Assembly (NCBI RefSeq): GCF_038002765.1
Contig: NZ_JBBODE010000001.1
Span: forward strand, 62,001 to 126,000
Length of the DNA: 64,000 bases
Direction: 5' to 3'
From: Peribacillus sp. FSL H8-0477
Lineage (GTDB): Bacteria; Bacillota; Bacilli; Bacillales; DSM-1321
Shown: in pieces, positions 24,961 to 34,575 of the stretch
Numbering within the stretch: the stretch's first letter is position 1
Layout of the letters: each line of letters starts with the position of its first letter
Program-made: the position numbers and the translations under genes
Notes under the pieces: generated by a model
What the model was told of the DNA's origin: nothing
Database searches by the model: none
The model's input: the letters and a program-made list of their open reading frames with translations, nothing else

Positions 24961-25416
24961 TTATAATAGTGATTGGAAAGCGTTTCTTACCACGTCTCCA
25001 CGGCTGATTATTCCTGCCAATACCCCGTCGCGTTCAACAGGTAATTTTTTAATATGTTTATTTCCTAGGATGGAAGCAATATTTTCTGCACTTTCATTAT
25101 ACTGAACGGTAACTACCTTTTTCTGCGCAATTTCCATTACATTTAGATTCATCATTCTTTTTACTCGTTCTTCGAATTTTTCGTCATCGCCTCTTATGAC
25201 ATCTACAAAAAAGAACGAACTGATGACGATATCTTTGTGTTTTCCAATGAAACGCATAATATCTCCGTCGCTTATGTAAGCGACAATTTCATTTTTTTGA
25301 TTAATAACGGGAAGACCGCTAATCCCATTTTCCAAGAATTTTTCAATAACTGAACGAACCGTTTCATTTTCCTGTACAGTTAATACATTGCTTTTCATAA
25401 TTTCATGAGCTTTCAT
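24961..25416 (-). CDS. CBS-domain-pair protein
   Basis: 151 residues from ATG 25416, which follows TAGGGGGAA; an in-frame ATG at 25434 lacks a good site. Two CBS motifs occupy nearly the whole protein: about 5-60 (MKSNVLTVQENETV, GISGLPVINQ, YISDGDIMRF) and about 92-148 (KKVVTVQYNESAENIAS, HIKKLPVERDG, IISRGDVVR). CBS pairs bind adenine nucleotides and act as regulatory modules. There is no attached enzyme domain, so it may sense energy state or act on a partner in trans. Monocistronic. Confidence 0.87.
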   Translation of the reverse strand: MKAHEIMKSNVLTVQENETVRSVIEKFLENGISGLPVINQKNEIVAYISDGDIMRFIGKHKDIVISSFFFVDVIRGDDEKFEERVKRMMNLNVMEIAQKKVVTVQYNESAENIASILGNKHIKKLPVERDGVLAGIISRGDVVRNAFQSLL

Positions 25417-25628
25417 GAAAGTTCCCCCTACCATTTGGATAGTACTTTTATTTACATTATAAAAGGTAGTTCCTACTTATATTATACTCCTTATTACATG
25501 ATATGGGATAGAAATACCTCATTCTATGTACTATTTTTCAATAACATTAAAAAAGATAGGTTTACGAACAAGCTGCCCTACGATATTGATTTACGTCTTT
25601 ACCATTGATATATCATAATTTTAATATA

Positions 25629-26417
25629 TTATCCTCCTTGAATTTCCTTTATACTTTTTCCCTCTAAATAAGCATGACCATTTTTCAGGTTCGCTACAGT
25701 TTGGAACCCATATTTTTGATAAATTTTCTCAATGGTTTCATTGATTGGAAAAACCCAAAGTTGCTTAATTTTCCGCTTTATTATTTCGTTTTGGATAAAC
25801 TGAATAAGCGCACCTATGAGTCCTTTCCCCCGATACGCTTCGAGCGTCGCTACACTTTCAAGACGAGCTTGATCACCATCAACAAAGATACAGGCAGTTG
25901 AGCAAGCTATTCCTTCATAACGAAGCAGATAATGAGTAAATGCCGTGTGATTAAATTGTTCTTGAAATATATTTTTAATCGTTTCCATCCCGCCAAATTC
26001 AGTAATACTCCCTTCAATCTCCAAGGCCTCTTGATAGTTATCTACCGTTACCTTTTCAATCGTTACTCTACTGTTAGTCTCGATTTCGATGATTTTATGA
26101 TTCCATAGCTTTACGGGATTATTGAATTCTTCATAATGATAATGTTTAGCTTTCGCTACTGAAATAAAAGCTTGAAGTTGTTCTATATTATAGAGATAGA
26201 ATCTAGGAATCATTCCTTTGTCTTGATAAAAACTAGTAACTTCATCGATCACCGACATTGGATGATCGCATGTTCGTTGAATATAAGCGTGATTCGCATC
26301 ATAATAATTCGGTTGGTTTTCATTATAAAAAAGCATTCCCCACGACGTATCGATTTTTGTAGTAAAGGTAGAGAGATATGCACAATCCATTTTAAAAACA
26401 GCTTCTAAACTAAACAT
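25629..26417 (-). CDS. GNAT-family acetyltransferase with N-terminal extension
   Basis: About 262 residues from ATG 26417, which has GAGG 6 bases upstream; an in-frame ATG at 26438 is possible. The C-terminal half is a GNAT fold with the acetyl-CoA loop VATLEAYRGKGLIGALIQ and the typical end EKIYQKYGFQTVAN. The N-terminal half (1-125) resembles the first half of a pseudo-duplicated GNAT and lacks the loop motif, as in Bacillus YkkB- or YitI-like proteins. Substrate unknown; single gene. Confidence 0.78.
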   Translation of the reverse strand: MFSLEAVFKMDCAYLSTFTTKIDTSWGMLFYNENQPNYYDANHAYIQRTCDHPMSVIDEVTSFYQDKGMIPRFYLYNIEQLQAFISVAKAKHYHYEEFNNPVKLWNHKIIEIETNSRVTIEKVTVDNYQEALEIEGSITEFGGMETIKNIFQEQFNHTAFTHYLLRYEGIACSTACIFVDGDQARLESVATLEAYRGKGLIGALIQFIQNEIIKRKIKQLWVFPINETIEKIYQKYGFQTVANLKNGHAYLEGKSIKEIQGG

Positions 26418-26486
26418 TGATTTCCTCATTTCTATCATCTTCTGAATATTTCTGTTCGTACGAGAGCGGTGTTAAGCATCAAAAAT

Positions 26487-26510
26487 GAGGCAGGTGAATT
26501 CACCTGCCTC
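26487..26510 (-). terminator. terminator at the end of the glycolate/IclR block
   Basis: A perfect 24-base palindrome GAGGCAGGTGAA/TTCACCTGCCTC, followed on the minus strand by ATTTTTG. Confidence 0.85.
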
Positions 26511-26513
26511 CCT

Positions 26514-27281
26514 TTATTCTTTATAACCCAGCTTACTAGAGATTAGGCTGCCGATTTCGATGATTCGTGTTTTGAGTATATTCAGGCGCTCCTTTGTCAT
26601 TCGCTCAGTCGTTCCTGAAATACTTACGCTGGCGTAGACGTTTCCTGAATGATCAAAAATAGGAGCGGCAATACATGTAATTCCGTGTTCATTTTCTTCT
26701 AAATCAAGGGCATATCCCTGCTCCCTAACGGCATCCAGCTCTTCCAAAAACTGATCTAGATCCGTAATGGTTTCATCTGTGTGCCGCGGCATTCCTTTTC
26801 TCTCTAAAATGTCGATGGCTTCCGCTTTTGGTAGATTGGCAAGAATCGCTTTCCCGACAGATGTGCAGTGCATCGGTGCGCGTTTTCCAACCCTTGAATG
26901 CATCCGCAGCAGTTCATTGCCTTCGAGTTTTTCAATATAGACTACTTCCCCTTGATCAAAGACAACAAGATGAATGACTTCATTTGTTTCATTTTCAAGC
27001 AGCTGCAAGTATGGTTTGGCTTCAGTTCTGAGATCAATCGATTCCAATAGCTGTGAACTAATGGTTAAAAAGGCATACCCAAGCTTATAGCGCCCGGTTT
27101 CGATATCTTGTTCGATATAGCCATATTGGACCAATGTTGAAAGAATTCGGTACACAGAGCTTTTATTAATATCCATCTGATTGGCAATCTCCGTAACCCC
27201 GAGGCCGCCTTTTTTTAAACTGACCATGGCGATAATATCGAGCGCTCTGCTTACCGATTTCACCATATTTTCCCGTTCCAT
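26514..27281 (-). CDS. IclR-family transcriptional regulator
   Basis: About 255 residues from ATG 27281 (GAGGTG 6 bases upstream), with a GTG three codons earlier as the alternative. A winged helix-turn-helix covers about 8-65 (LGVTEIANQMDINKSSVYRILSTL), followed by the IclR effector domain with RMHSRVGKRAPMHCTSVGKAILA and the C-terminal GITCIAAPIFDHSGNVYASVSISG signature. It is the last gene of the glycolate block and may control malate synthase and the FAH-family gene by sensing glyoxylate or a related acid, as IclR relatives do. Confidence 0.9.
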   Translation of the reverse strand: MERENMVKSVSRALDIIAMVSLKKGGLGVTEIANQMDINKSSVYRILSTLVQYGYIEQDIETGRYKLGYAFLTISSQLLESIDLRTEAKPYLQLLENETNEVIHLVVFDQGEVVYIEKLEGNELLRMHSRVGKRAPMHCTSVGKAILANLPKAEAIDILERKGMPRHTDETITDLDQFLEELDAVREQGYALDLEENEHGITCIAAPIFDHSGNVYASVSISGTTERMTKERLNILKTRIIEIGSLISSKLGYKE

Positions 27282-27305
27282 TTGTCTCACCTCATGTCCA
27301 CAAAC

Positions 27306-28067
27306 TTACTTAGCTTGTACTAACGTATTCCGAAGCGTCCCAATTTCATGAATCACACATTCAATCGTATCGTTTTCTTGAATCAGCTCGGCACCCAACG
27401 GACTGCCTGTCAAAATGACATCGCCTGGGTGAAGGGTCATAACCGTTGATAAATAGGCAATCATTTTTTTTAATGGGATAATCATGTACTCTGTTGGACT
27501 ATTTTGTTTTTCAACCCCGTTTACTTTGGCTTCCACGCGTACAACGGCCGGATCTAGTTCCGTTTCAATCACTGGACCCAGCGGTGTAAAGCTGTCAAAT
27601 GACTTCCCTATCGTCCAGTGGCCATCACGATGAAAGTATTGCGGGGCGGTAACATCATTCCCAATGGTATAACCAAATACATAGTCTAATGCTTCATTTT
27701 CTTCAATGTTTTTTGCCGTTTTGCCAATTACAACTGCTAGTTCAGACTCGAATTTCACTTCATGAATATCCCTTGGGATGACAATTTCCTCTCCAGTCCC
27801 AATAACTGAAGAGACTGGTTTAAAGAAAAACACCGGTATTTCTGGTAGTTCATTCGGCAGATCCGCTTTGTTTCCTACATAATTCGCACCGATTCCAATA
27901 ACTTGATTGGGTTGGACGGGTGCTAGCAGCTTAACTTCCTTTATCGAATACGTATCACCGGTATACGTCCATTGTTCAAATAGATTCCCTTGTATTTCGT
28001 TAATTTCTTCATTCTCTACGATTCCTATATGCTCTGAATGATTTACATGAAAACGAACAAACTTCAT
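27306..28067 (-). CDS. fumarylacetoacetate hydrolase (FAH) family protein
   Basis: About 253 residues from ATG 28067, which follows AGAAGGGATTTTG. The FAH domain carries the family motifs VIGIGANY, KPVSSVIGTGE, KFESELAVVIGKTA with the metal-binding Glu pair, GYTIGNDVTA and DVILTGSPLG. Members hydrolyse or decarboxylate beta-diketo or oxo acids, such as acylpyruvate or oxaloacetate. Lying between malate synthase G and the IclR regulator, it may handle a glyoxylate-related or oxo-acid by-product; this is inference from context. Confidence 0.87.
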   Translation of the reverse strand: MKFVRFHVNHSEHIGIVENEEINEIQGNLFEQWTYTGDTYSIKEVKLLAPVQPNQVIGIGANYVGNKADLPNELPEIPVFFFKPVSSVIGTGEEIVIPRDIHEVKFESELAVVIGKTAKNIEENEALDYVFGYTIGNDVTAPQYFHRDGHWTIGKSFDSFTPLGPVIETELDPAVVRVEAKVNGVEKQNSPTEYMIIPLKKMIAYLSTVMTLHPGDVILTGSPLGAELIQENDTIECVIHEIGTLRNTLVQAK

Positions 28068-28098
28068 CAAAATCCCTTCTTTCACAAGAGTATGTACC

Positions 28099-28128
28099 AA
28101 GGGCATTCCAGACCAATGGAATGCCCTT
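28099..28128 (-). other. hairpin between malate synthase and FAH genes
   Basis: AAGGGCATTCC / GGAATGCCCTT is a perfect 11-bp stem with an 8-base loop, with no T run after it on the minus strand. It may limit or process read-through from glcB into the FAH gene. Confidence 0.55.
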
Positions 28129-28136
28129 AGATTGAC

Positions 28137-30314
28137 TTAAATGGTAATCCCAAACTTCTCTTTGGCTTCAATTCTCCGTTTATGCAAAATGGGTTCTGTA
28201 TAGCCATTCGGTTGGTCAAATCCTTTGAAGACAAGATCGCATGCAGCTTGGAAAGCAACTGACTCCTCGAAATGACCAGCCATATTACGGTACATGGAAT
28301 CCCCAGCATTTTGTTCATCAACGACCTTCGCCATCCGCTTCATTGTTTCCAATACTTGTTCCTCCGTACAGATACCATGGTGCAGCCAGTTGGCCATATG
28401 TTGACTTGAAATTCTTAGGGTCGCTCTGTCTTCCATTAAACCAATATCATGGTAATCAGGTACTTTAGAGCAGCCAATTCCTTGTTCAACCCAACGTACC
28501 ACATATCCTAAAATTCCTTGTGCGTTATTATCCAGTTCTTCTTGAATTTCTTCACTACTCCAGTTAATCTCCTTGGCAAGCGGGATTTCAAGAATTTCAT
28601 CACGGCGGTCAGTTAGTTGTGCCATCAGATCTTTCTGTACCTTTGTAACATCAACTTGATGATAGTGAATCGCATGAAGGGTCGCTCCAGTTGGTGACGG
28701 TACCCATGCCGTGTTCGCACCTGCTTTCAAATGCCCAATTTTCTGTTCCAGCATATCTGCCATTAAATCGGGCATGGCCCACATTCCCTTACCAATTTGA
28801 GCAACACCTTGGAAGCCAGTTTCAAGACCGGTAGTTACATTGGATGCTTCATAGGCTTTCAACCATGTAGCCGATTTCATGCTTCCTTTACGAATCATTG
28901 GTCCAGCGGTCATGGAAGTATGAATTTCATCGCCTGTCCGGTCAAGGAATCCTGTATTGATAAAGACGATCCGTTCTTTGACTTTTTCAATGCAGGCTTT
29001 TAAATTAAGTGATGTTCTTCGTTCTTCATCCATTAAGCCAATTTTAATCGTATGTCGTTCCAAACCAAGCAAGTCTTCGATTCGGTCAAACAGCAGATTG
29101 GCGAATGCCGCTTCTTCGGATCCGTGCATTTTTGGCTTCACAATATAAATCGAACCCTTTTTGGTATTTTGATAAGTTCCTGTGCCGAGTAATGTATGTT
29201 TAGCGATTAAACTCGTCATGACTCCATCAAGTATACCTTCATGAATTTCATTCCCATCACGATCGAGAACCGCATTAATTGTCATAAGATGGCCGACATT
29301 TCTAACGAACATCATGGTGCGTCCTGACAGACTCATTTCTTCTCCTGTTGCTGAGGTATAGATTCGGTCTGGGTTCATGGTCCGTGTTGTGAGTTTATTC
29401 CCTTTCTTAAACGTTGCAGCTAATTCACCTTTCATAAGCCCAAGCCAATTTTTATAGACAAGCACTTTATCCTCTGCATCCACTGCTGTAACAGAATCTT
29501 CGCAGTCCATGATTGTCGTCACTGCCGCTTCAAGAAGAAGGTCTTTCACACCTGCTTTGTCTGTTTTCCCAATGGTATGTCCACTGTCAATCTGAATCTC
29601 AATATGCAGCCCATTATTTTTGATAAGAATTGCAGTCGGCTCTTCTGCTTCACCGTTGTATCCAATAAATTGTTCATCATTTTCTAAGTAAGCGTTTTCT
29701 CCATTTTCCAACGTAACGACAAGCTGAGCATCTACTACTGCATATGATACGACTTCACTGTGTGAGGCACCAATGATTGGGGCCGCTTCATCAAGCAGCT
29801 TTCTGCCATACTCAATGACTTTCTGCCCTCTGACTGGGTTATACCCGCCTGCTTTACTTGCTCCTGCTTCCTCACTGATCGCATCTGACCCGTAAAGAGC
29901 ATCATATAAACTTCCCCAGCGTGCATTGGCTGCATTAATTGCATAACGAGCATTATTAATAGGAACAACCAGCTGTGGTCCAGCTTGAAAGCGAATTTCA
30001 TCATCAACATATTTCGTACTGATTTTAAAATCTTCCGCCTCATTTTCTAAATAGCCGATTTCTTTTAGAAAGGCCTTATAGTTGGCTGCATCTTGAATAT
30101 CATGTTTACGGTGCCATTCATTTATTTGACTTTGCAGTTCATCACGATGTTGAAGTAATGCCTTATTTTTCGGTGTCAATTCTTCGATCAAATCACTGAA
30201 TCCGTTCCAAAAAGCTTCCTGCTCTACCTCAGAGTTTGGTAAGACTTCCTGATTAATAAACTCATATAATTCATTGGCAACCTGAAGTCTACTAGCCCTT
30301 ACATAGTTCGTCAT
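28137..30314 (-). CDS. glcB: malate synthase G
   Basis: 725 residues, the length of the G isoform, from ATG 30314 with GGAGG 7 bases upstream; an in-frame ATG at 30359 is unlikely. Condenses glyoxylate with acetyl-CoA to malate. Recognisable segments include RSLQVA near the N-terminus, the metal-site region [27 protein letters not shown], the long [17 protein letters not shown] and [19 protein letters not shown]-like strings. It has its own likely promoter (30375-30403) but sits directly after the glycolate oxidase genes, giving a complete glycolate-to-malate route. Confidence 0.96.
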   Translation of the reverse strand: MTNYVRASRLQVANELYEFINQEVLPNSEVEQEAFWNGFSDLIEELTPKNKALLQHRDELQSQINEWHRKHDIQDAANYKAFLKEIGYLENEAEDFKISTKYVDDEIRFQAGPQLVVPINNARYAINAANARWGSLYDALYGSDAISEEAGASKAGGYNPVRGQKVIEYGRKLLDEAAPIIGASHSEVVSYAVVDAQLVVTLENGENAYLENDEQFIGYNGEAEEPTAILIKNNGLHIEIQIDSGHTIGKTDKAGVKDLLLEAAVTTIMDCEDSVTAVDAEDKVLVYKNWLGLMKGELAATFKKGNKLTTRTMNPDRIYTSATGEEMSLSGRTMMFVRNVGHLMTINAVLDRDGNEIHEGILDGVMTSLIAKHTLLGTGTYQNTKKGSIYIVKPKMHGSEEAAFANLLFDRIEDLLGLERHTIKIGLMDEERRTSLNLKACIEKVKERIVFINTGFLDRTGDEIHTSMTAGPMIRKGSMKSATWLKAYEASNVTTGLETGFQGVAQIGKGMWAMPDLMADMLEQKIGHLKAGANTAWVPSPTGATLHAIHYHQVDVTKVQKDLMAQLTDRRDEILEIPLAKEINWSSEEIQEELDNNAQGILGYVVRWVEQGIGCSKVPDYHDIGLMEDRATLRISSQHMANWLHHGICTEEQVLETMKRMAKVVDEQNAGDSMYRNMAGHFEESVAFQAACDLVFKGFDQPNGYTEPILHKRRIEAKEKFGITI

Positions 30315-30374
30315 CTTGCATCCTCCTTTTATGTTTCTTATTACCAAACAGCGTTTCAATTAAATTCTATTTTT

Positions 30375-30403
30375 ATTTTATCTCATTTTTCAAAATAATT
30401 CAA
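30375..30403 (-). promoter_or_regulatory. sigma-A-like promoter of malate synthase G
   Basis: On the minus strand TTGAAT (30398-30403), a 17-base spacer and TAAAAT (30375-30380), about 60 bases before the glcB ATG. It suggests that glcB can be expressed apart from glcDFE. Confidence 0.5.
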
Positions 30404-30417
30404 AATATTTTTTCTTT

Positions 30418-31872
30418 TTATAAAATGGCTGCTTTCTTTTCCATTTTTATCTCGACGCATTTGCCTGGTGAGGGAAATAGCTTGCCTGCATTTAGTAAAT
30501 TCACTGGATTAAACACACTGCGGATAGTTGTTTGAGCTGCAATTTCTTCTTCATTAAAAACAAACCGCATTTCTTCTCGTTTTTCAATTCCTACCCCGTG
30601 CTCTCCAGTAATTGTTCCACCCACTTCTGCACAGGCCTGAAGACAAGCACTTCCAGCTTCTAATGCTTTCTCCGTCTCCCCAGGAATTTTCGCATCGAAG
30701 AGAATTAACGGATGCAGATTGCCATCACCTGCATGAAATATATTAGCAATACGGAGTCCTGAGTGTTCACTAATCTGCTCAATTCTCTCGAGAACCTGTG
30801 GAAGCTTGCTGCGAGGGATGACCCCATCTTGTACAAGATAATCTGGGGAGATAGCTCCCATAGCACCAAAGCCCGTTTTACGGTTTGCCCACCATCTGCC
30901 CCGTTCTTGTTCATCTTGAGCCACCTTGACATCTCGAACCTTAAATAGCCTGCAGACAGAAAGAATTTGATTAATTTGTTCTTCGATTCCTGCAGAAATT
31001 CCATCAACTTCAATTAATAAAACAGCAGCAATATTCTTCGGATGTCCGACAGGAAAAGCGGCTGCCTCGACTCCTTCAATCGCTGTTTTATCCATCATCT
31101 CAAGTGCTGCCGGGATAATGCCTGCCGATATAATTGCAGACACTGCCTGACTTCCGTCTGTAACATCATCAAAATAAGCCAAAACTGTCTGTTTTGCTTC
31201 TGGGTTTTTCAATATTCTAACCGTGATTTTTGTGACGATACCAAGTGTCCCCTCAGAACCCGTAATGAGCCCTAATAAGTCATACCCAGGTGTATCCGGT
31301 ATTCCGTTATCGCCAATTTCAATAATTTCCCCAGTCGGCAGCACCACTTCAAGACCCAGAATATGATTTGTGGTGACGCCATATTTCAAGCAATGAGCAC
31401 CGCCTGCATTTTCAGCTACATTACCGCCAATCGTACAGCAGGATTGGCTCGATGGGTCTGGGGCGTAATAATAGCCTTTATCTGAGATTGAGTTGGTAAG
31501 CTTCAGATTGACGAAGCCAGGCTCAACTACAGCTCGCCTGTTTTCTAGATCTACACTAATCAGGTTCTTCATTTTGACCAGACTAATAATGACCTCTCCG
31601 TTTAAAGGAATCGCACCGCCGCTTAAACCAGTTCCAGCACCCCTGGCTAAAAAAGGAAGCTCATTTTGACAGCAATAGCGAACCAATTCAGCTACCTCTT
31701 TTGTATTTTTTGGAAAGACGACAGCTTTTGGTAAATGCTTATGAATGGTGAAGCCATCACAATCGTAAGCAAGCAGGTCTTCTTTCTTATACAAAATAGA
31801 ACGTGTATTAACTACAATCGCAGCTAACATTTGAATATGCTTGTCCTTACTCTGAATCTGCTTCACCTTCAT
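30418..31872 (-). CDS. glcD: glycolate oxidase subunit GlcD
   Basis: 484 residues. An N-terminal FAD_binding_4 domain (ARGAGTGLSGGAIP, APDPSSQSCCTIGGNVAENAG region near 150) and a C-terminal FAD-oxidase domain ending with ITGEHGVGIEKR, as in GlcD and D-lactate dehydrogenases. It oxidises glycolate to glyoxylate with the GlcE-like and GlcF partners, passing electrons to the membrane quinone pool. ATG overlaps the glcF stop by 4 bases. A D-2-hydroxyacid other than glycolate is possible, but malate synthase G downstream favours glycolate. Confidence 0.92.
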   Translation of the reverse strand: MKVKQIQSKDKHIQMLAAIVVNTRSILYKKEDLLAYDCDGFTIHKHLPKAVVFPKNTKEVAELVRYCCQNELPFLARGAGTGLSGGAIPLNGEVIISLVKMKNLISVDLENRRAVVEPGFVNLKLTNSISDKGYYYAPDPSSQSCCTIGGNVAENAGGAHCLKYGVTTNHILGLEVVLPTGEIIEIGDNGIPDTPGYDLLGLITGSEGTLGIVTKITVRILKNPEAKQTVLAYFDDVTDGSQAVSAIISAGIIPAALEMMDKTAIEGVEAAAFPVGHPKNIAAVLLIEVDGISAGIEEQINQILSVCRLFKVRDVKVAQDEQERGRWWANRKTGFGAMGAISPDYLVQDGVIPRSKLPQVLERIEQISEHSGLRIANIFHAGDGNLHPLILFDAKIPGETEKALEAGSACLQACAEVGGTITGEHGVGIEKREEMRFVFNEEEIAAQTTIRSVFNPVNLLNAGKLFPSPGKCVEIKMEKKAAIL

Positions 31873-33221
31873 TGCTTAGCCTCCTGATCTTCTTTTTGAT
31901 AGGCCCAGTCGAGCAATTGAACCGTATGAACGACTTTTTGATTTTTGCCGTATTTTTTTACGCCCATCGCCATTTGTAACATACAGCCAGGATTCCCCAT
32001 CGAGATCATCTCCACATCTTCAGGTACATTTGCCATTTTACTTTCTAGTACCTCTCCCGCCATCTCTGGGTTCGTTATATTGTAGATACCAGCACTACCA
32101 CAGCAACGGTCCGCATTTGGCATATGAACCATTTCTACACCAGGAATATGCAAGAGAATATCTCTCGGCTGCTCCCTGACGCCCTGACCATGCGCTAAAT
32201 GACAGGCATCGTGATACGTAATCTTTGTATTCAGCTCCGATTTGGGAATTTCATACCCGGTGTCATACAAATATTTGGATATATCTTCTACTTTTGCGGA
32301 AAAAGCCTCGGCGCGGTCGTACCATTCCTGATCTTCTTTAAACAATTCCTTGTATTCCTTCATCATGCAGCCACAGCCGGCAGAGTTTAGAATGATTTTC
32401 TCACTGTTTTCAAACGCCGTAATATTTTGCTTTGCAAGCTTTCTGCCCGTTTCACGGTCTCCCGCATGAACATGCAAGGCTCCACAACAGGTTTGTTTTT
32501 CTGGAATCGTCACATCATTTCCATTTCTGCGTAGTACATTAATGGTCGCTTCATTAATTTCACTAAACATGACATCCATGATGCAGCCCGTCATAAAGGC
32601 CACTTCCGCTTTGCTATCTCCTTTTGCTTTAAGTACTTGATCCTTCTTATATTTCTTTCGAACGGGTTTATTTACCTTCGGCATAATCGCTTCCATCTCA
32701 ACCAAATGCTTAGGCATGATCTTCATCATCCCTGTTTTTCGAACAGTAGTCTGCAGGCCGCTTTTTTGGTAAAACCGAAGCAGACTTCCGACGGTATTTA
32801 AACGGTTTTCATGCGGAAATAATCCCTGTAGTAACAATTTACTAACGTTTCCCTTCCATCCTTTTAACGGAATAGCTTGACGAATCTGCCCGCGCGCCTC
32901 TTCAATCAACCCTCCAACATCAACATCCGCTGGACAGGCTGTCGTGCAAGCGCGGCAATCGAGACACGCAAAAACAGGATCTGCGAAAGACTCATTCAAC
33001 GCGATTTTCCCTTCAGCTACGCTTTTGATTAAATGGACACGTCCCCTGGGGGAATGCTGCTCTTGTCCGGTGATTTCATAAGTTGGACATGATTCCAAAC
33101 ACATTCCGCAATGGACACAATCATCCCACTTTTTTTCATCGGGATGGTCTTTAGCAAAATAATTACTCAAACTAGTTTCAGCACATACTGGACTGGATTT
33201 CACTGCCGACTGAGTCGCCAT
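31869..33221 (-). CDS. glcF: glycolate oxidase iron-sulfur subunit GlcF
   Basis: 450 residues. Two [4Fe-4S] sites: Cys35-Cys38-Cys41-Cys45 (CVHCGMCLESCP) and Cys86-Cys89-Cys92-Cys96 (CLDCRACTTACP). Two CCG domains follow, with TCCGALHVHAGD and DRCCGSAGIYN. Transfers electrons from the FAD subunits to the respiratory chain at the membrane. Two bases separate it from the GlcE-like gene and four bases overlap glcD, so the three subunits are translationally linked. Confidence 0.95.
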   Translation of the reverse strand: MATQSAVKSSPVCAETSLSNYFAKDHPDEKKWDDCVHCGMCLESCPTYEITGQEQHSPRGRVHLIKSVAEGKIALNESFADPVFACLDCRACTTACPADVDVGGLIEEARGQIRQAIPLKGWKGNVSKLLLQGLFPHENRLNTVGSLLRFYQKSGLQTTVRKTGMMKIMPKHLVEMEAIMPKVNKPVRKKYKKDQVLKAKGDSKAEVAFMTGCIMDVMFSEINEATINVLRRNGNDVTIPEKQTCCGALHVHAGDRETGRKLAKQNITAFENSEKIILNSAGCGCMMKEYKELFKEDQEWYDRAEAFSAKVEDISKYLYDTGYEIPKSELNTKITYHDACHLAHGQGVREQPRDILLHIPGVEMVHMPNADRCCGSAGIYNITNPEMAGEVLESKMANVPEDVEMISMGNPGCMLQMAMGVKKYGKNQKVVHTVQLLDWAYQKEDQEAKQ

Positions 33222-33223
33222 TC

Positions 33224-34537
33224 TTAGATCCCTCCTACGTATCTTTTTTCATTAAGAACGTTATTCGGATCAACTTTTTCTTTAATGTTTTTCAGTAAGA
33301 AAAAGTAGGAAGGATTATCATCCCAAATATTGATCTTCAATCGCTCTGGAAACGGCAGATGCTTAACAATCGCATAACCGCCTTTGGCTGAGGTAAGCGT
33401 CCTAATTTCTTTGATTGCTGAGAGTATTCGATCAAATTCACCATAAAGATAAACTTGACTAATACCATGTCCCAGTCCCCCATGAGCAAGTATATGAAAT
33501 TGGGAGCTGTTTAGCTTATCGGTTACTTCAAGTAATTCAAATACATCCATATTTTTAAGTCCAATTTTCACAGCTGCTGATTTGGTCTTATTTACAGTGT
33601 CCAATCCAGGGTACAAGTCATAAAAAGCTTGCCAAAATAAGTGAGCATCCTCCTGTTGAAGAATCGAGAAAGTACCCCCTTCAGGTTTCAAATTTTCCAG
33701 ATAGGTAGTTTGATAGTGAACAGAACTTTCAACATCCTCGAATTGAATAGCTACGGTATACTCCTCTCGTCCGGTCAGCTTCGCTGCAAGAGTTGGGCTA
33801 AGAAGTTCAAGAGTTACTGGCTCCATCAACGAATCGAGAACGCTTACAACAAACTGTTTGATTACTTCTAGATTACCTGTCGGGAAAGAGAGTAAAACAA
33901 GGCTTTGATAGTTTGCTATCGGTCTTAACTTCAACGTAATTTCGGATACCACTGCGAGCGTTCCCATCGAGCCGATAAAGAGTTTATTCATATCGTATCC
34001 TGCTACATTTTTAACAACCTTCCCTCCAGCCCGGATCAGACTGCCATCAGGATAAACAAGCCGCATACCAATCACGACATCTCTCGCTGAACCGTACCCA
34101 AGCCGCTTCGGGCCGCTGTCATTCGCTGCAATCACCCCGCCGATACTTGTTTCCTCATTGGCAAAAGGATCAAGGGAAATCATCTGGTTAAAGCCAGCAA
34201 GATAGTTCTGTATCTCTAAAAAGGGTGTACCAGCTTTTAAAGTGATGGTCATATCTCCAGGATTATGCTCGACAATCCCCTTATAGTTCTTTAGAGATAG
34301 ACAAATATCTGCATATTCCACCAGTCCGCCAAACCCCTTCTTTGTGCCGCCGCCTTCAATAATCACTTTTTTTCCGTTTGAATGAGCATAGGAAATAAGA
34401 TTGCCAATCTCCTCTTCAGTAGTCGGTCGTACTGTCACCTCGGCTCGATTGCCAAGGTCGTGGCTGCTATCATCTAGTAAGATTTTTTCTTTGGAGAAAA
34501 TAGTATTTAACTGATTCTTCACATTAACTACCAACAT
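33224..34537 (-). CDS. glcE: FAD-binding glycolate oxidase subunit (GlcE-like)
   Basis: About 437 residues from ATG 34537, with GAGG close upstream; an in-frame GTG two codons earlier also fits. FAD_binding_4 motifs IIEGGGTKKGFGG, DPFANEETSIGGVIAANDSGPKR and AGGKVVKNVAGYDMNKLFIGSMGTLAVV are all present. E. coli GlcE is about 350 residues; this is longer at the C-terminus, as in firmicute versions. It probably forms the glycolate oxidase complex with GlcD and GlcF. Confidence 0.87.
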   Translation of the reverse strand: MLVVNVKNQLNTIFSKEKILLDDSSHDLGNRAEVTVRPTTEEEIGNLISYAHSNGKKVIIEGGGTKKGFGGLVEYADICLSLKNYKGIVEHNPGDMTITLKAGTPFLEIQNYLAGFNQMISLDPFANEETSIGGVIAANDSGPKRLGYGSARDVVIGMRLVYPDGSLIRAGGKVVKNVAGYDMNKLFIGSMGTLAVVSEITLKLRPIANYQSLVLLSFPTGNLEVIKQFVVSVLDSLMEPVTLELLSPTLAAKLTGREEYTVAIQFEDVESSVHYQTTYLENLKPEGGTFSILQQEDAHLFWQAFYDLYPGLDTVNKTKSAAVKIGLKNMDVFELLEVTDKLNSSQFHILAHGGLGHGISQVYLYGEFDRILSAIKEIRTLTSAKGGYAIVKHLPFPERLKINIWDDNPSYFFLLKNIKEKVDPNNVLNEKRYVGGI

Positions 34538-34575
34538 GCTCACCTCGCTTAATTCGTCATTGAACGATTCCTATA

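Noticed and set aside
30315-30360. Possible CcpA (cre) site TTGAAACGCTGTTT before glcB
   Set aside because: It is one base short of the consensus spacing between TG and CG, so a cre call is not supported.
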